DNA of 61,162 nt. Origin: Sandaracinus sp. (GTDB lineage Bacteria > Myxococcota_A > Polyangia > Polyangiales > Houyiibacteriaceae). The notes under the pieces were generated by a model that saw only the letters and a list, made by a program, of their open reading frames with translations, searched no databases and was not told the origin of the DNA. Both the position numbers and the translations under genes were made by a program. The first letter of the stretch is position 1, and each line of letters begins with the position of its first letter. The stretch lies in NCBI GenBank assembly GCA_002699025.1, contig PABA01000121.1, positions 1 to 61,162 of the forward strand, read 5' to 3'. Shown in pieces: positions 40,479 through 49,187 of the stretch.

Positions 40479-42386
40479 ATGCGCGCGCTTTCCTTGCTTC
40501 TCTCCCTGGCTCTCCTCTCGCTCGGCTGCGACGACGGCGGCGGCGCCCCGCCGGGCACCGACGGCGGCGGGGGCGATGGCGCCACCTCGGGGAGCGACGC
40601 CGGCGAGACGCCCGACGGCTCCGTCCCCACGCCCGACGGCGAGACCCCGCCCCCGCCCGACGGCGGCGCGAGCGGCCCGTGCACGGTGGGCGCACGGAGC
40701 TGCTCGGACGTCGACACGGAGCGCGAGTGCGTCGACGGCGCCGGCGGCCCGAGCTGGGTGGAGCGCGCCTGCGACCCCTACCAGCACTGCCTCGAGGATC
40801 GCTGCGTGGAGGCCTGCCTCGACGAGTGTCCGCTCGGGGCGACCCGGGGCGACCGCACCTGCCGGCTCTGGTCGAGCGAGAGCGACGCCTTCGTCTCCCC
40901 CGGCGCCGGGGGCCACGACCTCGCCCGCCGCCACCTCGCCTGGATGCGCGCGCACCACCTGGCCAACGGCTACGTCGCGAACACGGTCTTCTCGGACGCG
41001 CGCCACGAGACCCCCATCGAGCACACGGGCACGGTGGACGCCGCCGAGTGGACCGGCATGTACCTCCTCGCCGAGGCGGCGCGCGCGATCGCCACCCGGA
41101 GCCCCGACGCCATCCGCGCCGTCGAGGAGACCATCGAGCGCATCCACCAGCTCTTCGCCATCACCGGCACGCCCGGCTACATGGCCCGCTTCTGGGCGCC
41201 CCTCGATGGAGACCCGCTCCTCGCCGACCTCTACGACCCGGGCGACGACTCGCACTTCCAGACCCGCTTCGAGGGCGGCCCGGCCTTCTTCCACGCCTGG
41301 ACCAGCCGCGACATGTACTCGGGCGTCCTCGCCGCCCTCGGGCCGGCCTACGAGGCGACCTCGTCGGAGGCGCATCGGGAGCTCCTCCGCGAGATCGCCG
41401 TCACGCTCGCCCGCGAGCTGATCCGCCAGCGCGAGGACGTGCCCGTGCGCGTGCGCTACGAGCTCTTCGGCTCCTGGCAGGAGACCGACCTGAGCCTCGA
41501 CATGGAGCACGTCATCCTGGTCCCCGAGGAGATGGTCGACGGCCGCGTCTTCATCCAGGTCGGCAGCGACGAGGACGGCTCCGATTACGACTCCTCGGAG
41601 CTCCGCGGCGCCCGCGAGTTCCTCCCGGACTTCCAGCCGGTGCTCGGGCAGATCCCCGCCATCGGGGGCCTCGTGCCGTCCATCCCGCGCCCGAGCAGCG
41701 CCATGATGATGGCGAGCGTGATGGAGCTCGCCCTGCACGTGACCGAGGGCGTGCCGGGCTGGGGAGCCGACCGGGCCGCCGTGCGCGCCCACTACGACGC
41801 GCACCGCGACGAGTGGCTCGCCATCATGCGCCAGTACGCCTACCACAACGAGGAAGAGTGCTGGCGGCAGTACTTCGGCATCACCATCGCCTACCACCCG
41901 ATCTACAGCCTGCTCTGGCTCACCGACGAGGGGCCCTTCCGCGAGACGGTGCAGCGCGAGGTGCTGGCGGCGCGCATGCGACCGGTCGTGGCGGGGCACT
42001 CGAACGCCTACTTCGACTACATCGGCGCCTCCCAGGGGCCCGCGGGCCTCGTGTCCGCGGCCGAGCTCGCCGAGACCGAGGCGCAGCTCTTCGGCTTCGT
42101 CGCGCCGCCGAAGGCCGCCGTCGCCGTCGACAACCGGGGGCGCTACCCGGCCAGCGGCGAGTGCGCGGGCCACGCCACGGTGCCCGTCGACGTCGGCGAG
42201 CGGGTGCCGCAGGACTTCCTCTGGCAGCACCACCCCTTCCGCCTCGTCAACGAGCACGTCGACCCGCGCCACGTCTACCCGGGCACGGACTACCTCGTCG
42301 GCTACTGGCTCGGGCGCATGCACGAGCTCGTCGAGGACGACGCGCCGAACACCTGCACGCGCTGGGACCCGCCGCCCATGGACTGA
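40479..42386 (+). CDS. Large lipoprotein with Cys module, possible alpha/alpha barrel
   Basis: This 635-aa lipoprotein has an SLGC lipobox (Cys17) and an Asp/Gly/Pro linker (about 18-65). A Cys-rich module follows (about 68-125; CTVGARSCSD, ERECVDG, RACDPYQHCLEDRCVEAC), then a helical domain of about 500 residues. Segments such as RRHLAWMRAHHLANGYVANTVF, WTGMYLLAEAARAI and FFHAWTSRDMYSGVLAALG suggest an (alpha/alpha) toroid like those of some glycosidases, but no catalytic signature was identified. An outer-surface location is inferred. Confidence 0.75.
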   Translation: MRALSLLLSLALLSLGCDDGGGAPPGTDGGGGDGATSGSDAGETPDGSVPTPDGETPPPPDGGASGPCTVGARSCSDVDTERECVDGAGGPSWVERACDPYQHCLEDRCVEACLDECPLGATRGDRTCRLWSSESDAFVSPGAGGHDLARRHLAWMRAHHLANGYVANTVFSDARHETPIEHTGTVDAAEWTGMYLLAEAARAIATRSPDAIRAVEETIERIHQLFAITGTPGYMARFWAPLDGDPLLADLYDPGDDSHFQTRFEGGPAFFHAWTSRDMYSGVLAALGPAYEATSSEAHRELLREIAVTLARELIRQREDVPVRVRYELFGSWQETDLSLDMEHVILVPEEMVDGRVFIQVGSDEDGSDYDSSELRGAREFLPDFQPVLGQIPAIGGLVPSIPRPSSAMMMASVMELALHVTEGVPGWGADRAAVRAHYDAHRDEWLAIMRQYAYHNEEECWRQYFGITIAYHPIYSLLWLTDEGPFRETVQREVLAARMRPVVAGHSNAYFDYIGASQGPAGLVSAAELAETEAQLFGFVAPPKAAVAVDNRGRYPASGECAGHATVPVDVGERVPQDFLWQHHPFRLVNEHVDPRHVYPGTDYLVGYWLGRMHELVEDDAPNTCTRWDPPPMD

Positions 42387-42399
42387 CCCCGACCGCGCG

Positions 42400-42565
42400 G
42401 CGGCCCGAGCGGCGGCGGCCCCAGCGTCGGCGGCCCGAGCGGCGACCGCGGCCCCAGCGACCGCGGCCCCAGCGGCGACCGCGGCCCCAGCGGCGACCGC
42501 GGCCCCAGCGGCGGCGGCGGCCCCAGCGGCGACGGCGGCCCCAGCGGGAACGGCCGAGCGGCGGA
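42400..42565. repeat. 18-bp tandem repeat in convergent gap
   Basis: Units of about 18 bases (GGCCCCAGCGGCGACCGC and variants, with some 15-base units) fill much of the 240-base gap between the large lipoprotein gene and the convergent K+ channel gene. No gene is present. The array reads as open Pro/Arg or Gly/Pro/Leu repeats in several frames. Confidence 0.8.
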
Positions 42566-42626
42566 CGGCGGCGGCCCCACCCGCGAGGGGGCTCCTCGCG
42601 GGGGGAGCCGCGACCGGCGGCCGCGC

Positions 42627-43742
42627 TCAGGCCAGCCGCGCGCGGGCCGCGTCCATCTTGGCGGCGCTCCCCATGGTCACGATCACCGTGCCGGTCCGGA
42701 GCGGCGTGTCGGCGGGCGGGTTGAACTCGAAGCCCGCGGCGCCCGGCTGCTGGAGCGCGAGCACGGGGAGCCCGCTCTTCTCGAGGAGCTGCAGCGCCCC
42801 GACCGTCTGACCGTCCCAGCGCGCCCCGAGCTCGATCTGGGCGAAGCGCACGGCGTCGTCTTTGCCGCGCAGCATGATGTCGAGGAAGGAGGTCACGGCC
42901 GGCCGGAAGAGCTCCGAGGCCAGCCGGAGCCCGCCGATGTAGGAGGCCGCCACGACCCCGTCCGCGCCGGCGGCGACGAGCTTGTCCTGCACCTCCTCGG
43001 AGCTCGCGAGGCTGACGATGCGCAGGCCCGAGGCGCGGTGCCGGCGCGCCGTGATGATGAGGAAGACGTTGTCGCGGTCGTTCGGCAAGGCCGCCGCCAG
43101 CCCCGCGGCGCGCTCGATGCCGGCGGCCTCGAGCATGGCGTCCGAGGTGGCGTCGCCCACGAGCACGGGCACCTCGAAGCGCTCGCGCACCTCGTCGGCG
43201 CGCCCCTCGTCGAGCTCGATCACCACCGCGTCGTGATGGGTCTCCGCCAGCTCGCGCAGGATCACCCGACCGGTGACGCCGCCGCCGCAGACGATGTAGT
43301 GGCCGCGCATGCGGCTCGCGTCCTTCAAGGCCCTTCTCCTGTGCCAGAACTCCATGAGATCGCCCTCGACGAGGAAGGCCGTCGCCGAGGAGACCGCGTA
43401 GCCCACCTGCAGGAGCGCCAGGAGGATCACGCCCATCGTGTAGACGCGCACCTCCGTGAAGTCCGCCAGGCTCTGCTCCGCGCCCACCGGGAGCGTCTCC
43501 GTGTAGCCGATCGTCGAGATGGTCACGACGGTCATGTAGAGGCAGTCGATCACCGACCAGGGCTCCTCGAGGCGCGGCTCGAGCACGCCCGAGTGGTGGA
43601 GCTGGCCGAGGCCCCAATAGCCGAGCGAGGCCATCGAGACGAGCAGCACGATCGCGGCCGTCGCCATGCCGAGCCGCCGCACGCCTCCCCGACGGTAGCG
43701 GGCCAGGCGCGCCGGCGACGTGCTCTCAATCCCGGGCTGCAC
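42627..43742 (-). CDS. Two-helix potassium channel with RCK (TrkA-N/TrkA-C) domains
   Basis: This 371-aa protein has transmembrane helices at about 28-45 and 102-125 flanking a pore loop whose filter reads TIGYTE (77-82) rather than the usual TVGYGD. A cytoplasmic RCK_N domain (about 146-265, GGGVTGRV nucleotide loop) and an RCK_C domain (about 290-370) gate the pore in response to ligands such as Ca2+, Na+ or nucleotides. The GTG start lies 17 bases inside the antiporter gene's 3' end. It is the third gene of a kinase-antiporter-channel operon. Confidence 0.88.
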   Translation of the reverse strand: MQPGIESTSPARLARYRRGGVRRLGMATAAIVLLVSMASLGYWGLGQLHHSGVLEPRLEEPWSVIDCLYMTVVTISTIGYTETLPVGAEQSLADFTEVRVYTMGVILLALLQVGYAVSSATAFLVEGDLMEFWHRRRALKDASRMRGHYIVCGGGVTGRVILRELAETHHDAVVIELDEGRADEVRERFEVPVLVGDATSDAMLEAAGIERAAGLAAALPNDRDNVFLIITARRHRASGLRIVSLASSEEVQDKLVAAGADGVVAASYIGGLRLASELFRPAVTSFLDIMLRGKDDAVRFAQIELGARWDGQTVGALQLLEKSGLPVLALQQPGAAGFEFNPPADTPLRTGTVIVTMGSAAKMDAARARLA

Positions 43743-46575
43743 CGCTCTCCCGCTTCGGCGCCGGCTGCATCGACGCCGGCTGCATCGAACCCGGTCGCAT
43801 CGAGCCGGGCGGCCCCGGCATCATCGTGGGTCGGGGGAGCTCGAGCACGCGCGCGTCAGCGCCCGGCCGATAGGGATCCCCGGGCTCGACGAAGCTCCCC
43901 GCGCCGCGCCGCTCGCCGCCGTGCTCGACCTCGCCGCTCACGATCATGTGCCCGCCGGCGCCGCCCCACTGCTCCTCGCCCTCGCCCACCTGCCGCACCT
44001 CCGACCCGGCGACGAGCGCGCGCCGCCACTCGGGCTCGATCTCTCCGAAGAGCCCGGCACGGAGCCGGTTGTCCAAGAGCCGCCGCCCGTGCGCGGCCCA
44101 GACCTTCTCCTGCACGTCCGGGTGCCGCTCCATGAGCGCCGTGAAGGCGCGCCGGGGGATGCGCCCGACCGTGACCGGCGTCGCCGCCCGCGCGCCGGCC
44201 GTGCGGGGCTCGCCCGTGAGGAGCGCCATCTCGCCGAGCAGGTCGCCGCCGCCGAGTACGGCCACCACCTCCTCTTCGCCGTCCTCGCCTTCGTGCACCA
44301 CCTCCACGACGCCCCGCGCCACGATGTACATCGCGTCGCCGCGGTCGCCTTCGTGGAAGAGCCACTCGCCCTCGTCGAAGAGCTGCTCGTCCGTCGCGGA
44401 GGCCAGCTCGGCGATGGCGTCCTCGCCGAGGTCCGCGAAGAGCGCCGTCTCCCGGCAGAGGTCGGCCGTCTCCGGGAGCACGCCGCGATCGACCCGGTGG
44501 TAGAGCTGCTCGGCGCGCGCCTCGAGCCGCGCCCGCGCCCGCGACGCCGCCGAGTCGGGCATGCCGCCCTGGGCGAGCACCTTCTCGAGCGCGGAGCGCT
44601 CGAAGCTGAGGGCGATGCGTTCGGCCAGGCGCCGCTCCACGGCAGCCGTGATCTCCGGCTGGTAGAGGCGGAGCGCCTCGAGCTCGCGCTTGGCGTCGGC
44701 CCGGTAGCGCCGGTAGGCGGCGTCCACGTGGGCCGCGGCCTCGCGATCGTCGAAGGAGGCCTGCTCGGCCAGGCGCCGCACGCGCTGGGCCGCCTCCGCC
44801 ACCAGGCGCGCGAGATCGTAGCGCACGGCGATGCGGCGGAACGCCAGCCAGGAGGTGGGGCCGAAGGCGCGGAGGAGCCGCTCGAACCGCTGCGCCAAGC
44901 CCCCGACGCGGAGCCGCGAGGCCGGCGGAGCGAGCTCCCCCTGCTCGAGCCGATCGAGGTGCGCGTCGATCTCGTGCTCGAGGATCTCGAGGGCCGACGC
45001 GCGGAGCGTGCCCTCCTGGTAGGCCTCCCGGTAGGCGCGGCGCTCGAGCTGGAGCGCCCGCCGCCAGAGCGCCCGCTCCCGCTCCTCCCCCGCCGCCGCC
45101 TCGAAGCGCTCCCGGGCCGCGTCGAGCTCGGCCGCGAGCGCCTCTCGCCGCGCCCCGAGGGCTTCGCGCACCGGCAGCCAGGGCACGGTGCGGAGCGCCG
45201 GGTCGTCGTCCGCGTCGGCGACCCGCTGCTGCACCTCGGCGAGCACCTGCTCGGAGGCCCGCGCCTCGGCGAGCGCCTCCGCGGGGCCGATGGCCGTGAA
45301 GCCGAGCTTCCGCAAGAGCGCCCCGGTCGTCGATCCGTTGAGGAGGATCGTCCCGAGGACGACGCCCGCCGTGACCGTGAGGATCTGCGCGCGCAGGGTC
45401 GCGTCGATGCCCGCCTGCTGGCTGAGCAGGAGCGCGAGCGCGAGCGAGACCGCGCCGCGGAGCCCGCCCCAGGTCATGACGGCCGCCGCCCGGGTCGTGA
45501 CCGGCGTGTCGACGAGCCGGTTGCCGAGGGGCCGGACGGCGAAGGTCACGACGAGGCGCACGAGCATGGCGCCCGCGTAGGCGCCCACGCCGACGAGCAC
45601 CGAGGAGAGGCTCGCCAGCGGGAGGTTGGCGACGATGACGACGCCGACGAGGAAGAAGATCACCGTGTTCGCGACGTAGGCGAGCATCTCCCAGAACTGA
45701 TGGAGGAAGTGCGCGACGCGCGGGCTGATGCGCGTCCGCCCGGGGCCCGCCAGGGTGACGCCGGCCGTCACGATGGCGAGCACGCCGGAGACGTGGAGCA
45801 CGGCCTCGGCGAGGATCATGGCGGCGTAGGCGAGGAGGATGGTCAGCGTGATCTCGACGAGCGGGTCGTCGAAGGTGCGGCCGAGCCAGGCCATCGTGAG
45901 GCCCCCGAGGACGAGCCCGAGGACCACGCCCCCGCCCGCGACCCGGCCGAGCTCGAGGACGGCGTGACCGAGGGAGACCTCCTCCGCCCCCTTCAGCAAG
46001 CCGATCAAGAGCCCGAAGACGACGATCGCCGTGCCGTCGTTGAGCAGCGACTCTCCCTCGATGAGCAGGCCCAGGCGCTTCGGCGCGCCGACCTCCCGGA
46101 GGATCGCGACGACGGCCACCGGATCGGTCGCGCTGATCAGCGCCCCGAAGACGAGCGCCGGCGCCCAGCCCCAGGCCCAGCCCCCGACGCCGAGGGCCGG
46201 CGAGGTGAGCCCGACCATCCAGGCGGCCGTGAGCCCGGTCGCCACCACGAGCGCCGGGACCGCGAGGAGCGCGACGAAGCCGAGGTTCTTCCGGAAGGCG
46301 TGCACGTCGAGGGCGAAGGCGCTCTCGAAGACCAGGGCCGGCAGGAAGACGAAGAGGATCAGGTCCGCGGTGACCGCGTGGCCCTCGCGGAGGGCGGCGA
46401 GCGTGTGGAGCTCGTCGCCGAAGCGCGCGAGGAGGCCGCCGGCGGCCACCCCCGCGAGGAGCATGGCGACCGTGTAGGGCACGCGCAGGCGCTTGCCGAG
46501 CGCGCGGGTGAGCGCGCCGACCGCGAGGGCGATGCAGAGGACGACGACGACGCGGAGCTCGGGACCGTGGTGCAT
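43726..46575 (-). CDS. CPA1 Na+/H+ antiporter with cyclic-nucleotide-binding domain, SOS1-like
   Basis: This 949-aa protein has a twelve-helix antiporter domain (about 5-420) with the conserved TDP (150-152), EGESLLND (Glu174, Asp180) and GGLRGAVSLALAL. A long charged cytoplasmic region (about 430-705) follows, then a cyclic-nucleotide-binding domain (about 710-830; LFHEGDRGDAMYIV, GEMALLTGEPRTA). It ends in a Met/Pro/Gly-rich tail. The layout matches the SOS1/NHX7 and sperm NHE group, in which the tail controls transport. It is 13 bases downstream of a Ser/Thr kinase gene and overlaps the K+ channel gene. Na+ export coupled to proton entry is the expected activity; ligand and control are inferred. 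Confidence 0.92.
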   Translation of the reverse strand: MHHGPELRVVVVLCIALAVGALTRALGKRLRVPYTVAMLLAGVAAGGLLARFGDELHTLAALREGHAVTADLILFVFLPALVFESAFALDVHAFRKNLGFVALLAVPALVVATGLTAAWMVGLTSPALGVGGWAWGWAPALVFGALISATDPVAVVAILREVGAPKRLGLLIEGESLLNDGTAIVVFGLLIGLLKGAEEVSLGHAVLELGRVAGGGVVLGLVLGGLTMAWLGRTFDDPLVEITLTILLAYAAMILAEAVLHVSGVLAIVTAGVTLAGPGRTRISPRVAHFLHQFWEMLAYVANTVIFFLVGVVIVANLPLASLSSVLVGVGAYAGAMLVRLVVTFAVRPLGNRLVDTPVTTRAAAVMTWGGLRGAVSLALALLLSQQAGIDATLRAQILTVTAGVVLGTILLNGSTTGALLRKLGFTAIGPAEALAEARASEQVLAEVQQRVADADDDPALRTVPWLPVREALGARREALAAELDAARERFEAAAGEERERALWRRALQLERRAYREAYQEGTLRASALEILEHEIDAHLDRLEQGELAPPASRLRVGGLAQRFERLLRAFGPTSWLAFRRIAVRYDLARLVAEAAQRVRRLAEQASFDDREAAAHVDAAYRRYRADAKRELEALRLYQPEITAAVERRLAERIALSFERSALEKVLAQGGMPDSAASRARARLEARAEQLYHRVDRGVLPETADLCRETALFADLGEDAIAELASATDEQLFDEGEWLFHEGDRGDAMYIVARGVVEVVHEGEDGEEEVVAVLGGGDLLGEMALLTGEPRTAGARAATPVTVGRIPRRAFTALMERHPDVQEKVWAAHGRRLLDNRLRAGLFGEIEPEWRRALVAGSEVRQVGEGEEQWGGAGGHMIVSGEVEHGGERRGAGSFVEPGDPYRPGADARVLELPRPTMMPGPPGSMRPGSMQPASMQPAPKRESGAARD

Positions 46576-46588
46576 GCGCTGGGCCGAC

Positions 46589-48265
46589 TCAGGCGGCTTC
46601 GATCCGGTCGAAGAGGGAACGGAGCTCGGGCCGGTCGCGGAGCGGCGCGCTCACCTTCGAGGCCAGCCAGACGATGCGCATCTCGAGCTTGCGCCGCTCG
46701 ACGCCGTTGTCGGCGAGGCGCCCCCGGCTCGCCTCGGCCTCCTCGTCGAACTCCGCCTCGACGCGCTCGAGGCGCTTGCGCAGGGCCTCGACCTGGAAGC
46801 TGAGGTCGCGCTCCCGATCCTCTGCGGCGCGGAGCCGCCCGGCGCGCTCGGCCAGCCCCACGGCCGAGTCGTGCCAGGCCTCGAGGGCCGCCTGAGCGCG
46901 CCGCGCGGCGTGGACCTCCGCCTCGCCCGGCGTCCCCCCCGGCTCCCGCAGCCGGGCGAGCTGCGCGTCGGCCGTCCGCCAGTCCACGGCATGCTCCGCC
47001 GCGGCGTCCTCGAGCTCGCTCATGGAGTCGGCGAGGCGCTTGGCCGCCGCGCGGGACGCGCTCAGGTCGACGGCGAGCACGTGGACGGCATGCCCGAGGC
47101 GCTCGCGCGTGGCCACGGTCTCCGCCTCGAGCTCCTCGAGCTCGCGCTGCGCCTCCATGGCCACGTTCCGCAGCGTGCGCAGGCGCGCGAGGGCGGCGCG
47201 CATCTCGGCGAGGTGCTCCTCGAGCTCGGCCGGGGCGCCGTCCGGGTAGGCGCGCCGGAGCAGCTCCTCGTAGACGGGGATGCGCCCGACCCAGCGGTCG
47301 AGGGTCACGAGCACGCGCGGCAGGGAGCGGCGGGTCGTGATCTTCAGCTCGGTCTTCTGACGCCCGGCGCGGAGCCGCGAGAGGCGCTGGGCGACCTGGT
47401 GCGCGTCGACCGGGCGCTCCTCGGGCTTCTTCTTCAGGAGGTCCGCGACGAGGTCGGCGAGGCCCGCGGGCACGCCCTCGAGGCGCGGCGGCACGTCCTC
47501 GAGGTGCGCCAGGACGAAGCCGGCGACGTTGTTGGAGTCGAAGGGCAGGCGCCCCGCCGCCATCTCGTAGAGGAGGATGCCGAGCGCGTAGAGGTCCGCG
47601 GCGGCGGTGACGTCGGCGGTCTTGAAGCGCTCGGGCGCCATGTAGGGCGGCGTGCCGACGATCTGGCCCGTCGCCGTGAGGCGGGACTCGCGGCGCGCGT
47701 AGGCGAGGCCGAAGTCGACCAGCTTCACGAGGGGCCCCTCGTCACTCTGGACGACGAAGACGTTCTCGGGCTTGAGGTCCCGGTGCACCACGCCGAGGTC
47801 GTGGGCGCGCGCGAGGCCGGCGGCGATCTGCGTGCCGAGGTCGACGACCTGGTCGAGGGCCATGGGCTCGCCGACGAGGGCGCGGAGGGAGACGCCGTCG
47901 AGGAGCTCCATGACGAGATAGGGCTCGCCGCTCGGGGTCTCGCCGAAGTCGTAGATCTCGACGACGTTCGGGTGGCTGATGGCGGCGGCGCTCCGGGCCT
48001 CGCGGCGGAGGCGCTCGCGGAGGGTGGCGTCCTTCGAGAGCTCCGGGTGGAGGATCTTCACGGCGCAGGGCCGGTCGACGAGGTTGTGGCGGGCCCGGTA
48101 GACGGTCGCCATGCCGCCCTCGCCGAGGACCTCCTCGAGCACGTAGCGGCCGCCGAGCACCGTGCCGATGCGCTCGTCCTCGACCTCCTCCAGGTCCGCG
48201 CCGTCGACGAGGCAGCGCTCTTCTCCCTCGTGGTAGGTCAGATGGCAGACCGGACACATGCGCAC
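46589..48265 (-). CDS. Eukaryote-like Ser/Thr protein kinase with zinc-ribbon-like N-terminus and coiled-coil tail
   Basis: This kinase has about 558 aa from the GTG at 48265, which has GAGAGGT at good spacing; an ATG at 48259 is possible. A short Cys-containing head (Cys4, Cys7, Cys18) precedes the kinase domain: GEGGMATVY (48-56), Lys70, HRDLKPEN (catalytic Asp163), DFG (Asp184) and GTPPYMAPE. The C-terminal 250 residues are a charged coiled coil. There is no transmembrane segment, so it is cytoplasmic. It is the promoter-proximal gene of the antiporter/K+ channel operon, making those transporters candidate substrates. Confidence 0.93.
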   Translation of the reverse strand: MRMCPVCHLTYHEGEERCLVDGADLEEVEDERIGTVLGGRYVLEEVLGEGGMATVYRARHNLVDRPCAVKILHPELSKDATLRERLRREARSAAAISHPNVVEIYDFGETPSGEPYLVMELLDGVSLRALVGEPMALDQVVDLGTQIAAGLARAHDLGVVHRDLKPENVFVVQSDEGPLVKLVDFGLAYARRESRLTATGQIVGTPPYMAPERFKTADVTAAADLYALGILLYEMAAGRLPFDSNNVAGFVLAHLEDVPPRLEGVPAGLADLVADLLKKKPEERPVDAHQVAQRLSRLRAGRQKTELKITTRRSLPRVLVTLDRWVGRIPVYEELLRRAYPDGAPAELEEHLAEMRAALARLRTLRNVAMEAQRELEELEAETVATRERLGHAVHVLAVDLSASRAAAKRLADSMSELEDAAAEHAVDWRTADAQLARLREPGGTPGEAEVHAARRAQAALEAWHDSAVGLAERAGRLRAAEDRERDLSFQVEALRKRLERVEAEFDEEAEASRGRLADNGVERRKLEMRIVWLASKVSAPLRDRPELRSLFDRIEAA

Positions 48266-48507
48266 GACGGCACCTCTCCCGGGCGCGTTTCTATCACGCT
48301 GCGTGCCAACACTGCGCCGGGGCGGGACGCGCATGGGGGCGACGGAGGCGCGCAATCGGTGCGCCGACGCGGCGGAGGAGCGGGCGCTCACGCAAGGGCT
48401 GCGCGAGGCGAGACGGGGGCGGCGCGGGGTGCGCGGTGGTGGACGGTGGCACGGAAGGTGGAGTACGCCCGCTCGGGCGCGCGTCACGCGCGTGGGAGGA
48501 GCCGCGA

Positions 48508-48924
48508 ATGAAGACGACCGTCGCCGATCTGATGACCCCCGACGTGGAGACGCTGAACGCGGACGAGGACCTGGTGCTCGCGGACGCGCTGATGCGGATG
48601 CATCGCGTGCGTCACCTGCCGGTGGTGCGCGGCGAGCGGCTGGTCGGGCTCGTGACGCACCGGGATCTCTTGCGGGCGCAGGCGAAGCTGCTCACGGACG
48701 TGCCCGGGGACGGCGAGGATCGGGTGGTCTCGCTGGCGGCGGCGGACCTGATGACCGCCGACGTGCAGACGGTGACGCCCGAGACGCCGGCGGCCGAGGC
48801 GGCGGCGATGCTGCTCACGCAGAAGATCGGCTGCCTCCCGGTGACGCGCGAGGGCGAGCTGGTCGGGATCGTGACCGAGCACGACTTCCTGCGCTGGTCG
48901 CTGAAGCAGCTCCGGGACGAGTGA
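48508..48924 (+). CDS. CBS-domain-pair protein
   Basis: This 138-aa stand-alone Bateman module has two CBS domains. The first (about 1-62) contains VADLMTPDVETL, HRVRHLPVVRG and LVGLVTHRDLL; the second (about 76-135) contains AADLMTADVQTV, IGCLPVTREG and LVGIVTEHDFL. Such proteins bind adenosyl nucleotides and report energy status to a partner. A GGGAGGA ribosome-binding site precedes the ATG. It is divergent from the kinase operon across a 242-base gap, so a link to ion transport control is possible but unproven. Confidence 0.93.
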   Translation: MKTTVADLMTPDVETLNADEDLVLADALMRMHRVRHLPVVRGERLVGLVTHRDLLRAQAKLLTDVPGDGEDRVVSLAAADLMTADVQTVTPETPAAEAAAMLLTQKIGCLPVTREGELVGIVTEHDFLRWSLKQLRDE

Positions 48925-49187
48925 GGCGGCCGGTGGGGGCTCGGCGCCTTCGGGGTTGAGCCCTTGGACCGCTTGGGGGACGCGGTCGCGCTCGGGACGT
49001 TCGGCTCGACCGGCGGGGACCCGAACGCCGCCGTCCCTTCAGCCTGGGCCGGGGGCTCGGGCTGCGGGCTCGATCCGGAGTCGGCCGCGAGCGGGCGCGT
49101 GTGGTTTGTGGTTCGGTCTTTGGGCTCGTCGACCTGCGGGCAGGGGCAGGGGCACGGGCACGGGCACGGTTTCTTCTTCGGGTTCGG
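48925..49187. other. Gap with short GGGCAC repeats
   Basis: These 263 bases lie between the CBS gene and the convergent aldolase/dehydrogenase gene. A short run of GGGGCA/GGGCAC hexamers occurs near 49140-49170. An open frame across it encodes only Gly/His repeats and has no support as a gene. Confidence 0.5.

Noticed and set aside
42387-42626. In-frame tail extension of the K+ channel gene
   Set aside because: The frame after its stop is open, but encodes only Ala/Gly/Pro-rich sequence unrelated to the channel's C-terminus; unlike nhaA, there is no duplicated coding segment or start overlap.
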